Positions 42,955-50,860 of a stretch of DNA of 64,000 nt are shown piece after piece. The DNA is from UBA1672 sp033851915. Lineage in GTDB: Bacteria > Pseudomonadota > Alphaproteobacteria > Micavibrionales > Micavibrionaceae. The notes beneath the pieces were generated by a model. It saw only the letters and a program-made list of their open reading frames with translations. It did no database searches and was not told the origin of the DNA. Position 1 is the first letter of the stretch; each line of letters opens with the position of its first letter. The stretch covers positions 124,001 to 188,000 of the forward strand of contig JAWSVM010000001.1 of assembly GCA_033851915.1 (NCBI GenBank), written 5' to 3'. Position numbers and translations under genes: made by a program.

Positions 42955-43128
42955 TTTTTTGGCTTCGACGAGGGCGTAGATACGCTCAGCAACGTTTTGG
43001 CCGCTTAATACGTCTTTATCAAAGGCGGGGTCATCAAACACTTTTGATATGACCAGCGCGGTCTTCTGCCACTCCCCACTGGCGGCAGATAAAATCATCG
43101 TATCAATATCATCATTTATTTTTGTCAT
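42895..43128 (-). CDS. Small protein resembling the DUF3658 C-terminal domain
   Basis: A 77-residue protein. The C-terminal part (ERIYALVEAKKLTSTGNIRR, followed by WRDSNVRL) resembles the end of DUF1835/DUF3658 proteins (ALVERGxLExxGDLRRxRxSEVRL), so it is likely a stand-alone version. It begins at the base after the second CxxC gene stop, so the two are tightly coupled. The 3' end overlaps XRE regulator 2 by 60 bp. It would be the fifth and last gene of the thiC operon. Function unknown. Confidence 0.75.
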   Translation of the reverse strand: MTKINDDIDTMILSAASGEWQKTALVISKVFDDPAFDKDVLSGQNVAERIYALVEAKKLTSTGNIRRWRDSNVRLVG

Positions 43129-43317
43129 TTATGCATCCTCAAAACGTTTTTTGGCCTCAGCCATCCATTTTTCGCCGTCTTCCTTGGTTTTATTCTTGCT
43201 GGCTTCCATTACATCAGCATGATCAGCCATGTAATGCGGCATCATCTGCTTAAACCATGCTTCAAAAGTTTCCGCGTCAAACGTTGTATCGCACATATCA
43301 CAAGATAGTGTTTTCAT
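43129..43317 (-). CDS. CxxC mini-protein, copy B
   Basis: A 62-residue acidic protein with a CDMC motif at residues 6-9 and four or more His/Asp in the HYMADHADV segment. It is the second of two tandem copies; 50 of 62 residues match copy A, and the first 22 are identical. It might bind a metal or a cluster through the CxxC and nearby His residues; two Cys alone cannot complete a mononuclear four-Cys site. It lies in the thiC transcript, 26 bp after copy A. Confidence 0.82.
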   Translation of the reverse strand: MKTLSCDMCDTTFDAETFEAWFKQMMPHYMADHADVMEASKNKTKEDGEKWMAEAKKRFEDA

Positions 43318-43343
43318 CGGTTTTTCCTTTTTAGATTTATTAT

Positions 43344-43532
43344 TTACGCGGCATCAAAGCGGGCTTTGGATTCAGCCATCCACTTTTCACCATCTTCTTT
43401 TGTCTTATCTTTACCAGCCTCGACAATGTCAGCATGGTCAGCCATATAATGAATCAGCATTTTATCAAACCATGCTTCAAAAGTTTCCGCGTCAAACGTT
43501 GTATCGCACATATCACAAGATAGTGTTTTCAT
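43344..43532 (-). CDS. CxxC mini-protein, copy A
   Basis: A 62-residue protein, tandem partner of copy B (about 81% identical by direct count). MKTLSCDMCDTTFDAETFEA begins both; the middle differs (FDKMLIHYMADHA here versus FKQMMPHYMADHA), and the ends are both KEDGEKWMAE-like. 18 bp after thiC with an RBS (AGGAG). Family unknown to me; the MKTLSC start faintly recalls DUF1059 proteins but the rest differs. Association with ThiC, a radical SAM enzyme needing a labile [4Fe-4S] cluster, suggests but does not prove a supporting role. Confidence 0.82.
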   Translation of the reverse strand: MKTLSCDMCDTTFDAETFEAWFDKMLIHYMADHADIVEAGKDKTKEDGEKWMAESKARFDAA

Positions 43533-43550
43533 CGTATTTCTCCTTAGCTC

Positions 43551-45353
43551 CTAGGCGGCAGCCTCTTTTTCTTCGTCTGTTGGTTCTGGGTTTGCAGCGA
43601 CGTAATCACGGACGTCTTGCGTGATTTTCATGCTGCAGAATTTCGGCCCACACATGGAGCAAAAGCTGGCATGTTTCGCGCCTTCAGCAGGCAAAGTTTC
43701 ATCATGGAAGGCACGCGCCGTATCAGGGTCTAAACCGATATTGAATTGGTCGTCCCAACGGAACTCAAAACGGGCAAGGCTTAACGCGTCATCACGGAAT
43801 TGCGCGCCTGGGTGGCCCTTGGCCAGATCCGCCGCATGCGCCGCAATACCGTAGGTTATCACACCTGTTTTCACGTCATCACGATTAGGGAGACCAAGAT
43901 GTTCCTTCGGCGTCACATAACACAGCATCGCACAACCGAACCAGCCGATCATCGCCGCGCCGATACCACTGGTGATATGGTCATATCCCGGTGCAATATC
44001 CGTGGTGAGCGGGCCAAGCGTATAGAAAGGTGCTTCGTGGCATTCCTCCAGCTGCTTTTCCATGTTCACTTTAATCAAGTGCATTGGCACGTGGCCGGGG
44101 CCTTCGATCATGGTTTGAACATCATGTTTCCATGCGATTTTTGTTAGCTCGCCAAGGGTTTCCAGCTCCGCAAATTGGGCTTCGTCATTGGCATCAGCGA
44201 TTGAGCCGGGGCGTAGACCATCTCCGAGGGAGAAGCTAACGTCGTAGGCTTTCATGATTTCGCAGGTTTCCTCAAAATGGGTGTAGAGGAAGCTTTCACG
44301 GTGATGGGTCATCATCCATTTCGCCATGATCGATCCACCGCGTGAGACGATGCCCGTGATCCGATCATTGGTGAGGCGGATATACGGCAAACGCACACCT
44401 GCATGAATGGTGAAGTAATCAACGCCTTGTTCGGCCTGTTCAATCAACGTATCGCGGAAGACTTCCCATGATAGATCTTCAGCAACGCCGCCGACTTTTT
44501 CAAGGGCTTGATAGATTGGCACTGTACCAATCGGCACGGGTGAATTGCGGATAATCCATTCGCGAGTGTCATGAATATCTTTACCTGTCGATAAATCCAT
44601 CACGTTATCTGCGCCCCAACGGATCGCCCAAACGAGTTTATCCACCTCTTCTCCGATAGAACTGGTCACGGCAGAGTTACCGATATTGGCATTGATTTTC
44701 ACAAGAAAGTTACGCCCGATAATCATTGGCTCAACTTCGGGGTGATTAATGTTGGCAGGGATAATCGCACGGCCTTCGGCGACCTCTTTACGCACAAATT
44801 CCGGCGTGATCAGGGGCGGCATATTCGCGCCGAAATTCTCTCCGTGTTTGGAATAGCTATGCGCCTCGGTGCGGCGTTGATTTTCACGTATAGCAATGTA
44901 TTCCATTTCAGCTGTGATGATACCTTTACGCGCATAATGCATTTGCGACACATTTTGTCCTGCCTTCGCGCGGAGCGGTTTTGCAGGACTGGCAGGGAAT
45001 TTTTCATGCGTGATTTTGCGATTTTGAAGCGCTTCTTCACTTTTATAGCCATTATCAATCGGCTTCACAGTGCGTCCATCAACATATTCAACGTCGCCGC
45101 GCTCCATTACCCAATCAAGGCGTGCTTTAGGCAACCCGCGCATAATATCCAGCTTTGCATTATCGTCTGTGTATGGACCGGATGTGTCATAAACGGTCAG
45201 GCTCTCGCCATTACTAAGAGAAATCTCACGCATCGGCACTTTCAAATCGCCGACATAAACCTTTTTACTGGCGGGCAGCGAGCCTGTCGTTACGTGTGTT
45301 GTGGATGGGCATGTGCCCGCTTCTTGTGTGTTTGGTTGATCTTTTGGTGTCAT
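43551..45353 (-). CDS. thiC: Phosphomethylpyrimidine synthase
   Basis: Radical SAM enzyme converting aminoimidazole ribotide to the HMP pyrimidine of thiamine. 600 residues, usual length. N-terminal domain with PMREISLSNGESLTVYDTSG, catalytic barrel with MHYARKGIITAEMEYIAIRE, RSREIP-like substrate segments, and the C-terminal cluster motif CSMCGPKFC (CX2CX4C, near residue 567). All features intact. It follows the tautomerase-family gene by 13 bp and is expected to be controlled by the TPP riboswitch upstream of that gene. Confidence 0.97.
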   Translation of the reverse strand: MTPKDQPNTQEAGTCPSTTHVTTGSLPASKKVYVGDLKVPMREISLSNGESLTVYDTSGPYTDDNAKLDIMRGLPKARLDWVMERGDVEYVDGRTVKPIDNGYKSEEALQNRKITHEKFPASPAKPLRAKAGQNVSQMHYARKGIITAEMEYIAIRENQRRTEAHSYSKHGENFGANMPPLITPEFVRKEVAEGRAIIPANINHPEVEPMIIGRNFLVKINANIGNSAVTSSIGEEVDKLVWAIRWGADNVMDLSTGKDIHDTREWIIRNSPVPIGTVPIYQALEKVGGVAEDLSWEVFRDTLIEQAEQGVDYFTIHAGVRLPYIRLTNDRITGIVSRGGSIMAKWMMTHHRESFLYTHFEETCEIMKAYDVSFSLGDGLRPGSIADANDEAQFAELETLGELTKIAWKHDVQTMIEGPGHVPMHLIKVNMEKQLEECHEAPFYTLGPLTTDIAPGYDHITSGIGAAMIGWFGCAMLCYVTPKEHLGLPNRDDVKTGVITYGIAAHAADLAKGHPGAQFRDDALSLARFEFRWDDQFNIGLDPDTARAFHDETLPAEGAKHASFCSMCGPKFCSMKITQDVRDYVAANPEPTDEEKEAAA

Positions 45354-45366
45354 AATAGACTACTCC

Positions 45367-45711
45367 CTACATGTAATACGTATCTTTAGCCATATCGCGG
45401 ATTTCAAGCGTGATAGAGCAATGCTTCACCACGTCCCCGACACAATCCTTCATCATGTTATGCAGCGCATCGCCATATTTCTTTTTTGTCGCGTTGTCGC
45501 GCCCTTCAAGTAACAGGAGTGTCAGATGCAACATGTGTCCGCGAGAATCGCGTTCTCCTACAGATACATAATTACAAGCAAGTGCGCGTGTTTTTATACG
45601 CTCTTTATCAATGCCCTGCGCGGCAAGCTCTTCGTGCAAATCATAAACCAGTTTGGAAATATTTATGATATCCCCAAGGTTCTTTGAATATTCAACAATA
45701 ATATGTGGCAT
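45367..45711 (-). CDS. Tautomerase-superfamily protein (CHMI-like)
   Basis: 114 residues from the ATG at 45711, preceded by AAAGGA; an upstream in-frame start would run into the riboswitch. After removal of Met the N-terminus is Pro (PHIIVEYSKNL), the catalytic base of the tautomerase superfamily, and the sequence matches 5-carboxymethyl-2-hydroxymuconate isomerase-like proteins. The CHMI reaction belongs to homoprotocatechuate breakdown, but no other gene of that route is present; instead the gene is first in the thiC operon. A thiamine-linked task, for example on a keto-enol intermediate, is inference. Confidence 0.85.
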   Translation of the reverse strand: MPHIIVEYSKNLGDIINISKLVYDLHEELAAQGIDKERIKTRALACNYVSVGERDSRGHMLHLTLLLLEGRDNATKKKYGDALHNMMKDCVGDVVKHCSITLEIRDMAKDTYYM

Positions 45712-45716
45712 TTTAC

Positions 45717-45800
45717 GGCGTCCTTTCCCTACGTTGATCCTAATCAACAGGTTCTAGGGTATATTCTCAGCTTTTAATATTTATGCTTTTATCCGGTGAA
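45717..45800 (-). promoter_or_regulatory. TPP riboswitch controlling the thiC operon
   Basis: Read on the minus strand, the conserved THI-box elements occur in order: CTGAGA, then ACCC, GAACCTG, a variable stem (GTTGAT/ATCAAC) and CGTAGGGAAAGG. The distal 5' part is poorly matched, so the upstream limit is approximate. The 3' end of the aptamer runs directly into the AAAGGA ribosome-binding site of the first gene, suggesting that TPP blocks translation initiation. TPP aptamers upstream of thiC are very common. Confidence 0.88.
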
Positions 45801-45947
45801 TTTAAAAAATAATATAATTTTTAAAATTGTACCGAGCAAGCGCGAGGCGGTCGTTAAACCGTAAATAGTAAAAGCACCCCTAAGGTTATATTTTATATGT
45901 TCGCAGCTTTGCTTTAATGAAAGGAATTGTCAAGTGAGCAGATAAGA

Positions 45948-45972
45948 ATTATAACCCTGTTATCAGGTTTTA
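45948..45972. promoter_or_regulatory. Inverted repeat before the SCO1 gene
   Basis: AACCCTG-TTAT-CAGGTT is a near-perfect inverted repeat about 25 bp before the SCO1 start. It is too close to the RBS to be a terminator of an upstream plus-strand gene (none is present); an operator or leader hairpin is possible. Confidence 0.3.
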
Positions 45973-45991
45973 TAAAAGGAAAGCACAAGCC

Positions 45992-46675
45992 ATGAAAAAA
46001 CGTATATTCAGATGGTTCATATTACTCATAATCGGATTTGGTATCGGATCAAGCATCGGGCTTTTCAAAGCACGAAGAGATCTGGATTCCGGCATTATTC
46101 CACTCTCCCCTGATGATCAAAACACAGCAGTAGCGGCAACTATTCTTAAAAAACCGACATCAACACCCAATAATACAACCGCCGGCACGCCAGATATTGG
46201 CGGTGCATTCACCTTGGTTGACCATAATGGACAAGAGGTTACAAACGACACATATGCCGATACACATAAGCTTATTTTCTTCGGTTTTACCTATTGCCCC
46301 GCCGTTTGCCCGACAGAATTGCAAAAAATAACGCGCATTATGGAAGAATTAGGCGAAAATTACGCCAAAACCATTATACCGATTTTCATTACCGTAGATC
46401 CTGAACGTGATGACGTTGAAACAATGAAAAATTATGTTGCACAATTCCACCCCAGCCTTGTTGGACTAACAGGATCTAATGAACAAATAGATGCCGTGAA
46501 AAATGCCTTTAAAGTGTATGCATCGAAAGTCGAAAACGACATGATGGATGAATATATGGTTGATCACTCGTCCTTTATGTATCTGATGGATTGGGATAAT
46601 AATCTAATCTCTATGTATCCATCAAAAGATACAGTTGCAGACATCATAAAAGATATAAAGAAGAAGCACTTATAG
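45992..46675 (+). CDS. SCO1/SenC copper-chaperone family protein
   Basis: Membrane-anchored thioredoxin-fold protein that delivers copper to cytochrome oxidase CuA or acts in redox sensing. 227 residues: one N-terminal membrane helix (residues 7-25, WFILLIIGFGIGSSIGL), a Thr/Pro linker, and the SCO domain with FFGFTYCPAVCPTEL (CxxxC, near residues 102-106) and the distal copper-ligand His in VDHSSFMYLMD (near 190). All three copper ligands are present. RBS AAAGGAAA. Single gene; no oxidase genes are seen nearby. Confidence 0.93.
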   Translation: MKKRIFRWFILLIIGFGIGSSIGLFKARRDLDSGIIPLSPDDQNTAVAATILKKPTSTPNNTTAGTPDIGGAFTLVDHNGQEVTNDTYADTHKLIFFGFTYCPAVCPTELQKITRIMEELGENYAKTIIPIFITVDPERDDVETMKNYVAQFHPSLVGLTGSNEQIDAVKNAFKVYASKVENDMMDEYMVDHSSFMYLMDWDNNLISMYPSKDTVADIIKDIKKKHL

Positions 46676-46695
46676 GGCTGTAAGGCAAGACTACT

Positions 46696-46998
46696 CTAGT
46701 CTTCAAGAAGGGCTGATATTTTCATCGCATAACCCATGGAACCCTGTATTTTAAGTTTTCCGGTCATGAAAGCCATGGTTGGATCTTGCGTTCCATCGAT
46801 GATTTTATTGAACAAATCAAGCGAACATACAAATGTTGTATCCGCATCATCGTCATCATTACTCATCACAGCAGGGTTTTGTGTTCCGTCTATCAAAATG
46901 AGGCCATCATCACCAAAATCAAGTTTAATTTTCGCCCCAAGTTGAGGGGCATAAGATAGCTTTTCACGGATGGTTTTTTCGATGTTTTCAAATGTCAT
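46696..46998 (-). CDS. SCP2 sterol-binding domain protein
   Basis: A 100-residue stand-alone SCP2 domain, from the ATG at 46998 (the upstream extension lacks conserved character). Features are the Asp-rich TQNPAVMSNDDDDADTTFVC segment, DLFNKIIDGTQDPTMAFMTG and LKIQGSMGYAMK, which is the usual SCP2 ending. Such proteins bind hydrophobic ligands such as lipids or acyl-CoA; the ligand here is unknown. No clear RBS. Converges with SCO1 with a 20-bp gap. Confidence 0.9.
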   Translation of the reverse strand: MTFENIEKTIREKLSYAPQLGAKIKLDFGDDGLILIDGTQNPAVMSNDDDDADTTFVCSLDLFNKIIDGTQDPTMAFMTGKLKIQGSMGYAMKISALLED

Positions 46999-47173
46999 GC
47001 GCGTACTATACAGACTTTTTCCCCAAAAATAAGTGGGTAAAATGATAAAATTTCTTTTTGTTATTTTCAAAAGCTGTAATCATGTAGCTATAAGTTTCGA
47101 ATCACTTCCCTCGGGCAAGTTCTGTCCAACCTTTTCAAATCCTATCAGTCTCTAAAGTTCTAAGGTCTCCGCG

Positions 47174-48652
47174 ATGACACATAAATTGTTAGCAACATCT
47201 CTACTCGCTGCTTGTCTGGCAACGACGTCTTTGATTAGTGTCGGCGTCATGGCCAACGACCCTGAACTATATTTCTACCCTAAAGATAAATGGACAGTTG
47301 AGCGCATTAATAACGGCGCGGCTCAAGATACGCTACAAACTTGTGCACTCAGCAATCAATTGAATAACGGATATATCATCCAATTAGCCGGAACATCAAA
47401 AGGGTTCACCAACCTTAACATTGATTTCAGACAAGACAGCTTTGTCACCAACCAAAGATACGAAGTTAAATATAGCGTCCCGGGGATAATAGAAAAAATA
47501 ATTCCAACAAAAGCCTTCAAGAAAAGCCTGCTTGTCAGCGACCTTCGCCATAATAGTGAATTCGCAGAAGCTCTGCGCACAACCAGCGTTTTAGATGTGC
47601 AAATCAGAGACACACAATTCAGACTATATATGACCGGGCTGGAAGCAACTCTGCCGGAATATATGGACTGCATTACACCTCCGGCAGCGATGGCCGCAAC
47701 ACAAATGGAAGAAACGCTAATTCCGTTATTTTCACCGCCAAAAAAGAATATCTCCGGCAATATCGCGCCGCCGCCACCAATATTGAGTCTGTCTTCTGAC
47801 AGTTCAAGCAATAATGCTGCGCAACAAGCCGGCGCAAAAATTACAGAGATGCCCGCGCATAAGTTACGCCCGCAACCATCAAATAAGCCACGCTATACCG
47901 AGGAGCTTGCCAGGCAGCTCAAAGAAGAAAGCGAAAAATACAAACCTTCTATAGAGCCGGAAGCCCTTGCGCATACAGAAGATACATCCAGCATGCTACT
48001 CTCTGCGGCAGAAGCCCCGCTTAAGACAACGACTACAACAATACAAAAAGCAAAGTCACCAAAGCCTGTCTATCACATCAATAAATTAAAACCGATATCC
48101 GTGGACCTGACAAAGGCTGCACAACAAGAACAACCCTCTATTACCGTTGCCAGCGCGATGACACCCGCCCCCGGCGATGATGCTGCACAATTTTTTGCGG
48201 CCATTGAACCGGCAAGCGGCACACAAAAGTCTGCTTCTGTGGATATGCGCAACAAAATATCGGATTTAGAACAGCGTATAGGCTCTCTTTTGCAGAAGAA
48301 CAAGCTTCTTGATGAAGAGTTGAAAAGCACATTGCACGATGCACAAGACGAGCGACTATCTGTATCGTCAGAGAACTGGAATCTTGAACGCGCAACAATG
48401 AAGTTCAATGAATCAGAGCGTCAGATCATGCGTATGGGTCGCCAGATTCAAACACAAAAAGCACAATGCCAGCAGGAAAAAACAGAACTTGAAAATATGC
48501 TGTTTGACCCTGAGCTAACCAATCAACAACAACTTGCCAGCCTTGCTTCATTGGAAAATGAACTTGATACGGCAAAGTCAGATTTCTACAGACAGCAACG
48601 CCAATATGAAGAGCGCATAAGATTGCTGGAAAAACAACTAAACGCTCAATAG
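47174..48652 (+). CDS. Unrecognised exported protein with coiled-coil C-terminus
   Basis: A 492-residue protein with a signal peptide (residues 1 to about 27, LLATSLLAACLATTSLISVGVMA, cleavage before ND). Residues 30-170 form a compact domain with two Cys (LQTCALSNQ and MDCITPP) that could pair. Residues 175-345 are a long Pro/Ser/Ala-rich linker. From about residue 360 to the end there is a Gln/Glu/Lys-rich coiled coil (KISDLEQRIGSLLQKNKLLD, then QTQKAQCQQEKTEL). This is probably a periplasmic structural or scaffold protein. No family recognised. Confidence 0.75.
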   Translation: MTHKLLATSLLAACLATTSLISVGVMANDPELYFYPKDKWTVERINNGAAQDTLQTCALSNQLNNGYIIQLAGTSKGFTNLNIDFRQDSFVTNQRYEVKYSVPGIIEKIIPTKAFKKSLLVSDLRHNSEFAEALRTTSVLDVQIRDTQFRLYMTGLEATLPEYMDCITPPAAMAATQMEETLIPLFSPPKKNISGNIAPPPPILSLSSDSSSNNAAQQAGAKITEMPAHKLRPQPSNKPRYTEELARQLKEESEKYKPSIEPEALAHTEDTSSMLLSAAEAPLKTTTTTIQKAKSPKPVYHINKLKPISVDLTKAAQQEQPSITVASAMTPAPGDDAAQFFAAIEPASGTQKSASVDMRNKISDLEQRIGSLLQKNKLLDEELKSTLHDAQDERLSVSSENWNLERATMKFNESERQIMRMGRQIQTQKAQCQQEKTELENMLFDPELTNQQQLASLASLENELDTAKSDFYRQQRQYEERIRLLEKQLNAQ

Positions 48653-48799
48653 AGTTAGAGTATTTTTGACTGAGTACCTTACTGTTTTCACTTGAGTAAA
48701 GATTTACTGCGTACAGATATACTTTTTCAATACACTGCTTAAATGCTGCGTTGACACTTGAGTTACTGAGTATATTTCTCTACTTTTTCTGCGTAAATT
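48653..48799 (+). repeat. Repeated TGAGTA/TTACTG motifs in a 3' region
   Basis: Between the exported-protein stop codon and its terminator, ACTGAGTA, CTTGAGTA and TACTGAGTA recur along with TTACTG and CTGCGTA, spaced unevenly over 140 bp. The stretch could form alternative hairpins or encode a 3'-UTR-derived small RNA ending at the terminator. I see no reading frame. Confidence 0.45.
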
Positions 48800-48826
48800 A
48801 AGGCCGGTTCCCTCCGGCCTTTTTTT
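48800..48826 (+). terminator. Intrinsic terminator
   Basis: AAGGCCGG (48800-48807) and CCGGCCTT (48814-48821) form a perfect 8-bp stem with a 6-base loop and a T-run of seven. It ends the transcript of the exported coiled-coil gene. Confidence 0.92.
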
Positions 48827-48844
48827 ATGCTCTTTTCAATCGTG

Positions 48845-50719
48845 TTATTTAATACGCACAATTTTATGCTTTAAAAGCCGTTCCTTTGAAGGCGGCAATG
48901 ACGCACCCGGAATATCTTCAGCAATAATGCTCAGTAATTGCGTTTTATGGGTTATGTCCTGCTCTATAATACGGCGCGCCTGAAGACGTAGCGTTTGTTC
49001 AAACAAGCTGCGTACACCGCGCCCATTCCCGAATTTATCTTTCTTTTTCGGCTCCATATTCTTAAAGACAGACAGTAATTTTTCTTTCGCATCCTTACGC
49101 AATTTAAAAGAATAATCCGCAGCATATTTTTCAAATATACGTTGTTTTTCTTCATCCGTATAATCAGGAAAATCGATAATCATACCGAGACGCGAGCGCA
49201 AGCCCACATTCGCATCCAGCATCCACGACATCTCTTCACGATATCCGGCCATGATAACAATCATATTGCTACGATCATCTTCCATTTTCTTCACCAGCAT
49301 CGCCATGACTTCTCCGCCAAAATCATTGGGAGAATATCCTTTTTCCAAATCATAGGCCTCATCAATAAACAAAACGCCGTCTTTTGCTTTTTCGAACAGC
49401 TCGGTTGTGATCGCCTCGGAATGGCCGATATAAGCCCCCACCATTTTAGAACGGTCAACCTCCACAACATGGCCACGCTTTAAATGGCCTAATTCTTTGA
49501 ACACCTTACCAAGCAAACGAGCAACCGTTGTTTTTCCCGTCCCAGGATTTCCGGTGAAGGCCATATGCAGCATAGGCTTATGACTGGACTCAACCCCTTT
49601 GCGGCGGCGTAAATCATCCGCCATCACGGTATAGAACAAGCCAACGACCTGCTCCCTAATCGTATCCAAACCGATCATCTCTTCAAATGGTTGTAAAACA
49701 CGCTCAAGATCTTCTTTAGTAAAACGTGCAGCATTTTCCTTTTGTTTACGCTGCTCTTTTTCCTGTTTTTTACCTTTTTTGATATCAATGAAGCTTAATG
49801 GCTTATCCAGTTTCGTTTGGAAATCAGTATCAAGTGGTTCCCAATCATCGCCGCCCTCAGATGCAGCATCACTCTTTTTGAAAATATCAGGCATGGTGTC
49901 AGGCTTATCTTTTTTGGATGCAATATCCACCCCTTTATTCTTCAGCCAGAAATATGCATCGCCATATTCATCACTCTTCACACTGAGGCGCATATAATCA
50001 ATTGCCTGCGCCGTATCTTGTGTACAGCCTGCGCCCTCATAATAACAAAGCCCGATATAGTAATAAATCGCACTTTCATGGAAGACATCCGAATACACAC
50101 AAACATCATCCAAGCACGCCACGGCGCGTTGCAACACATCAAAGCCGCCTTGCTCATCCCCATGATATAAGCCGCCCTCTGTCCAGAAAAAATAGTAATA
50201 ATAGGCATAGAACGAAGGCAATACGACCTCGCTCATCAAATCTTTCAATATAGCATCCGCGCGCGCTACTTTAGCTTCGTCCTGACTCTCACACAACGCA
50301 CACGCCAAATCATAGCGCCCCTGTCTGTCACCTGCACCTGACGCCTTCTCAAACAGCTCTAACGCTTTGCCTTTGCGAATTTGACGCACCGAAAGCACAC
50401 GCTCCCAGCCGTAATAATAACGCCCTAACAAACGCATTGCTGCCGTATGACCCTGCTCCGAGGCCTGATTAAGATAACGTTCAAATTGCTGTGTTGTGAT
50501 GCCGGTTTGGCATGTCCCGTGAACCCGTTGTCCGCAGAGCCAATAAATTGCCTCCGGATGTTGTTCATTTTCCGCTAGGTATTTTGTACAAGACAGAAGC
50601 TCATTCTCAAGCTCACTAATTCTATTGAAACTCTCTGATGTTTTTTCAGGCTGAGTCGTCAATTTTTCGTATTCTTTTTCAAGTAAGAAGAAGGATTTTG
50701 ACGTGTATTTTTCAGACAT
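48845..50719 (-). CDS. CbxX/CfqX-type AAA+ ATPase with N-terminal Sel1 repeats
   Basis: A 624-residue fusion. Residues 80-290 carry Sel1-like repeats (ASEQGHTAAMRLLGRYYYG, ASGAGDRQGRYDLACALCES, YYIGLCYYEGAGCTQDTAQA). Residues 340-600 form a CbxX-type AAA+ domain: LDTIREQVVGL, Walker A FTGNPGTGKTTVARLL (near 390), the ESS-like GAYIGHSEAITT, Walker B GVLFIDEAYDL (near 448) and the sensor region MAGYREEM, then NGRGVRSLFEQT with the Arg finger. Stand-alone CbxX proteins act as rubisco activases in some bacteria, but no rubisco is seen; a general remodelling role is likely. Confidence 0.92.
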   Translation of the reverse strand: MSEKYTSKSFFLLEKEYEKLTTQPEKTSESFNRISELENELLSCTKYLAENEQHPEAIYWLCGQRVHGTCQTGITTQQFERYLNQASEQGHTAAMRLLGRYYYGWERVLSVRQIRKGKALELFEKASGAGDRQGRYDLACALCESQDEAKVARADAILKDLMSEVVLPSFYAYYYYFFWTEGGLYHGDEQGGFDVLQRAVACLDDVCVYSDVFHESAIYYYIGLCYYEGAGCTQDTAQAIDYMRLSVKSDEYGDAYFWLKNKGVDIASKKDKPDTMPDIFKKSDAASEGGDDWEPLDTDFQTKLDKPLSFIDIKKGKKQEKEQRKQKENAARFTKEDLERVLQPFEEMIGLDTIREQVVGLFYTVMADDLRRRKGVESSHKPMLHMAFTGNPGTGKTTVARLLGKVFKELGHLKRGHVVEVDRSKMVGAYIGHSEAITTELFEKAKDGVLFIDEAYDLEKGYSPNDFGGEVMAMLVKKMEDDRSNMIVIMAGYREEMSWMLDANVGLRSRLGMIIDFPDYTDEEKQRIFEKYAADYSFKLRKDAKEKLLSVFKNMEPKKKDKFGNGRGVRSLFEQTLRLQARRIIEQDITHKTQLLSIIAEDIPGASLPPSKERLLKHKIVRIK

Positions 50720-50860
50720 TTATACCTGTTCTTTCATATTCGATACAATTTTGCCAAGAATCCCGAAAAATTGCAAATTTAATGATACGTTATCGCCCAC
50801 CATTAACATGTATTTCCAATAACGGAAACAAAAGAGATAGGTAGATTTTCTTAAAATACT

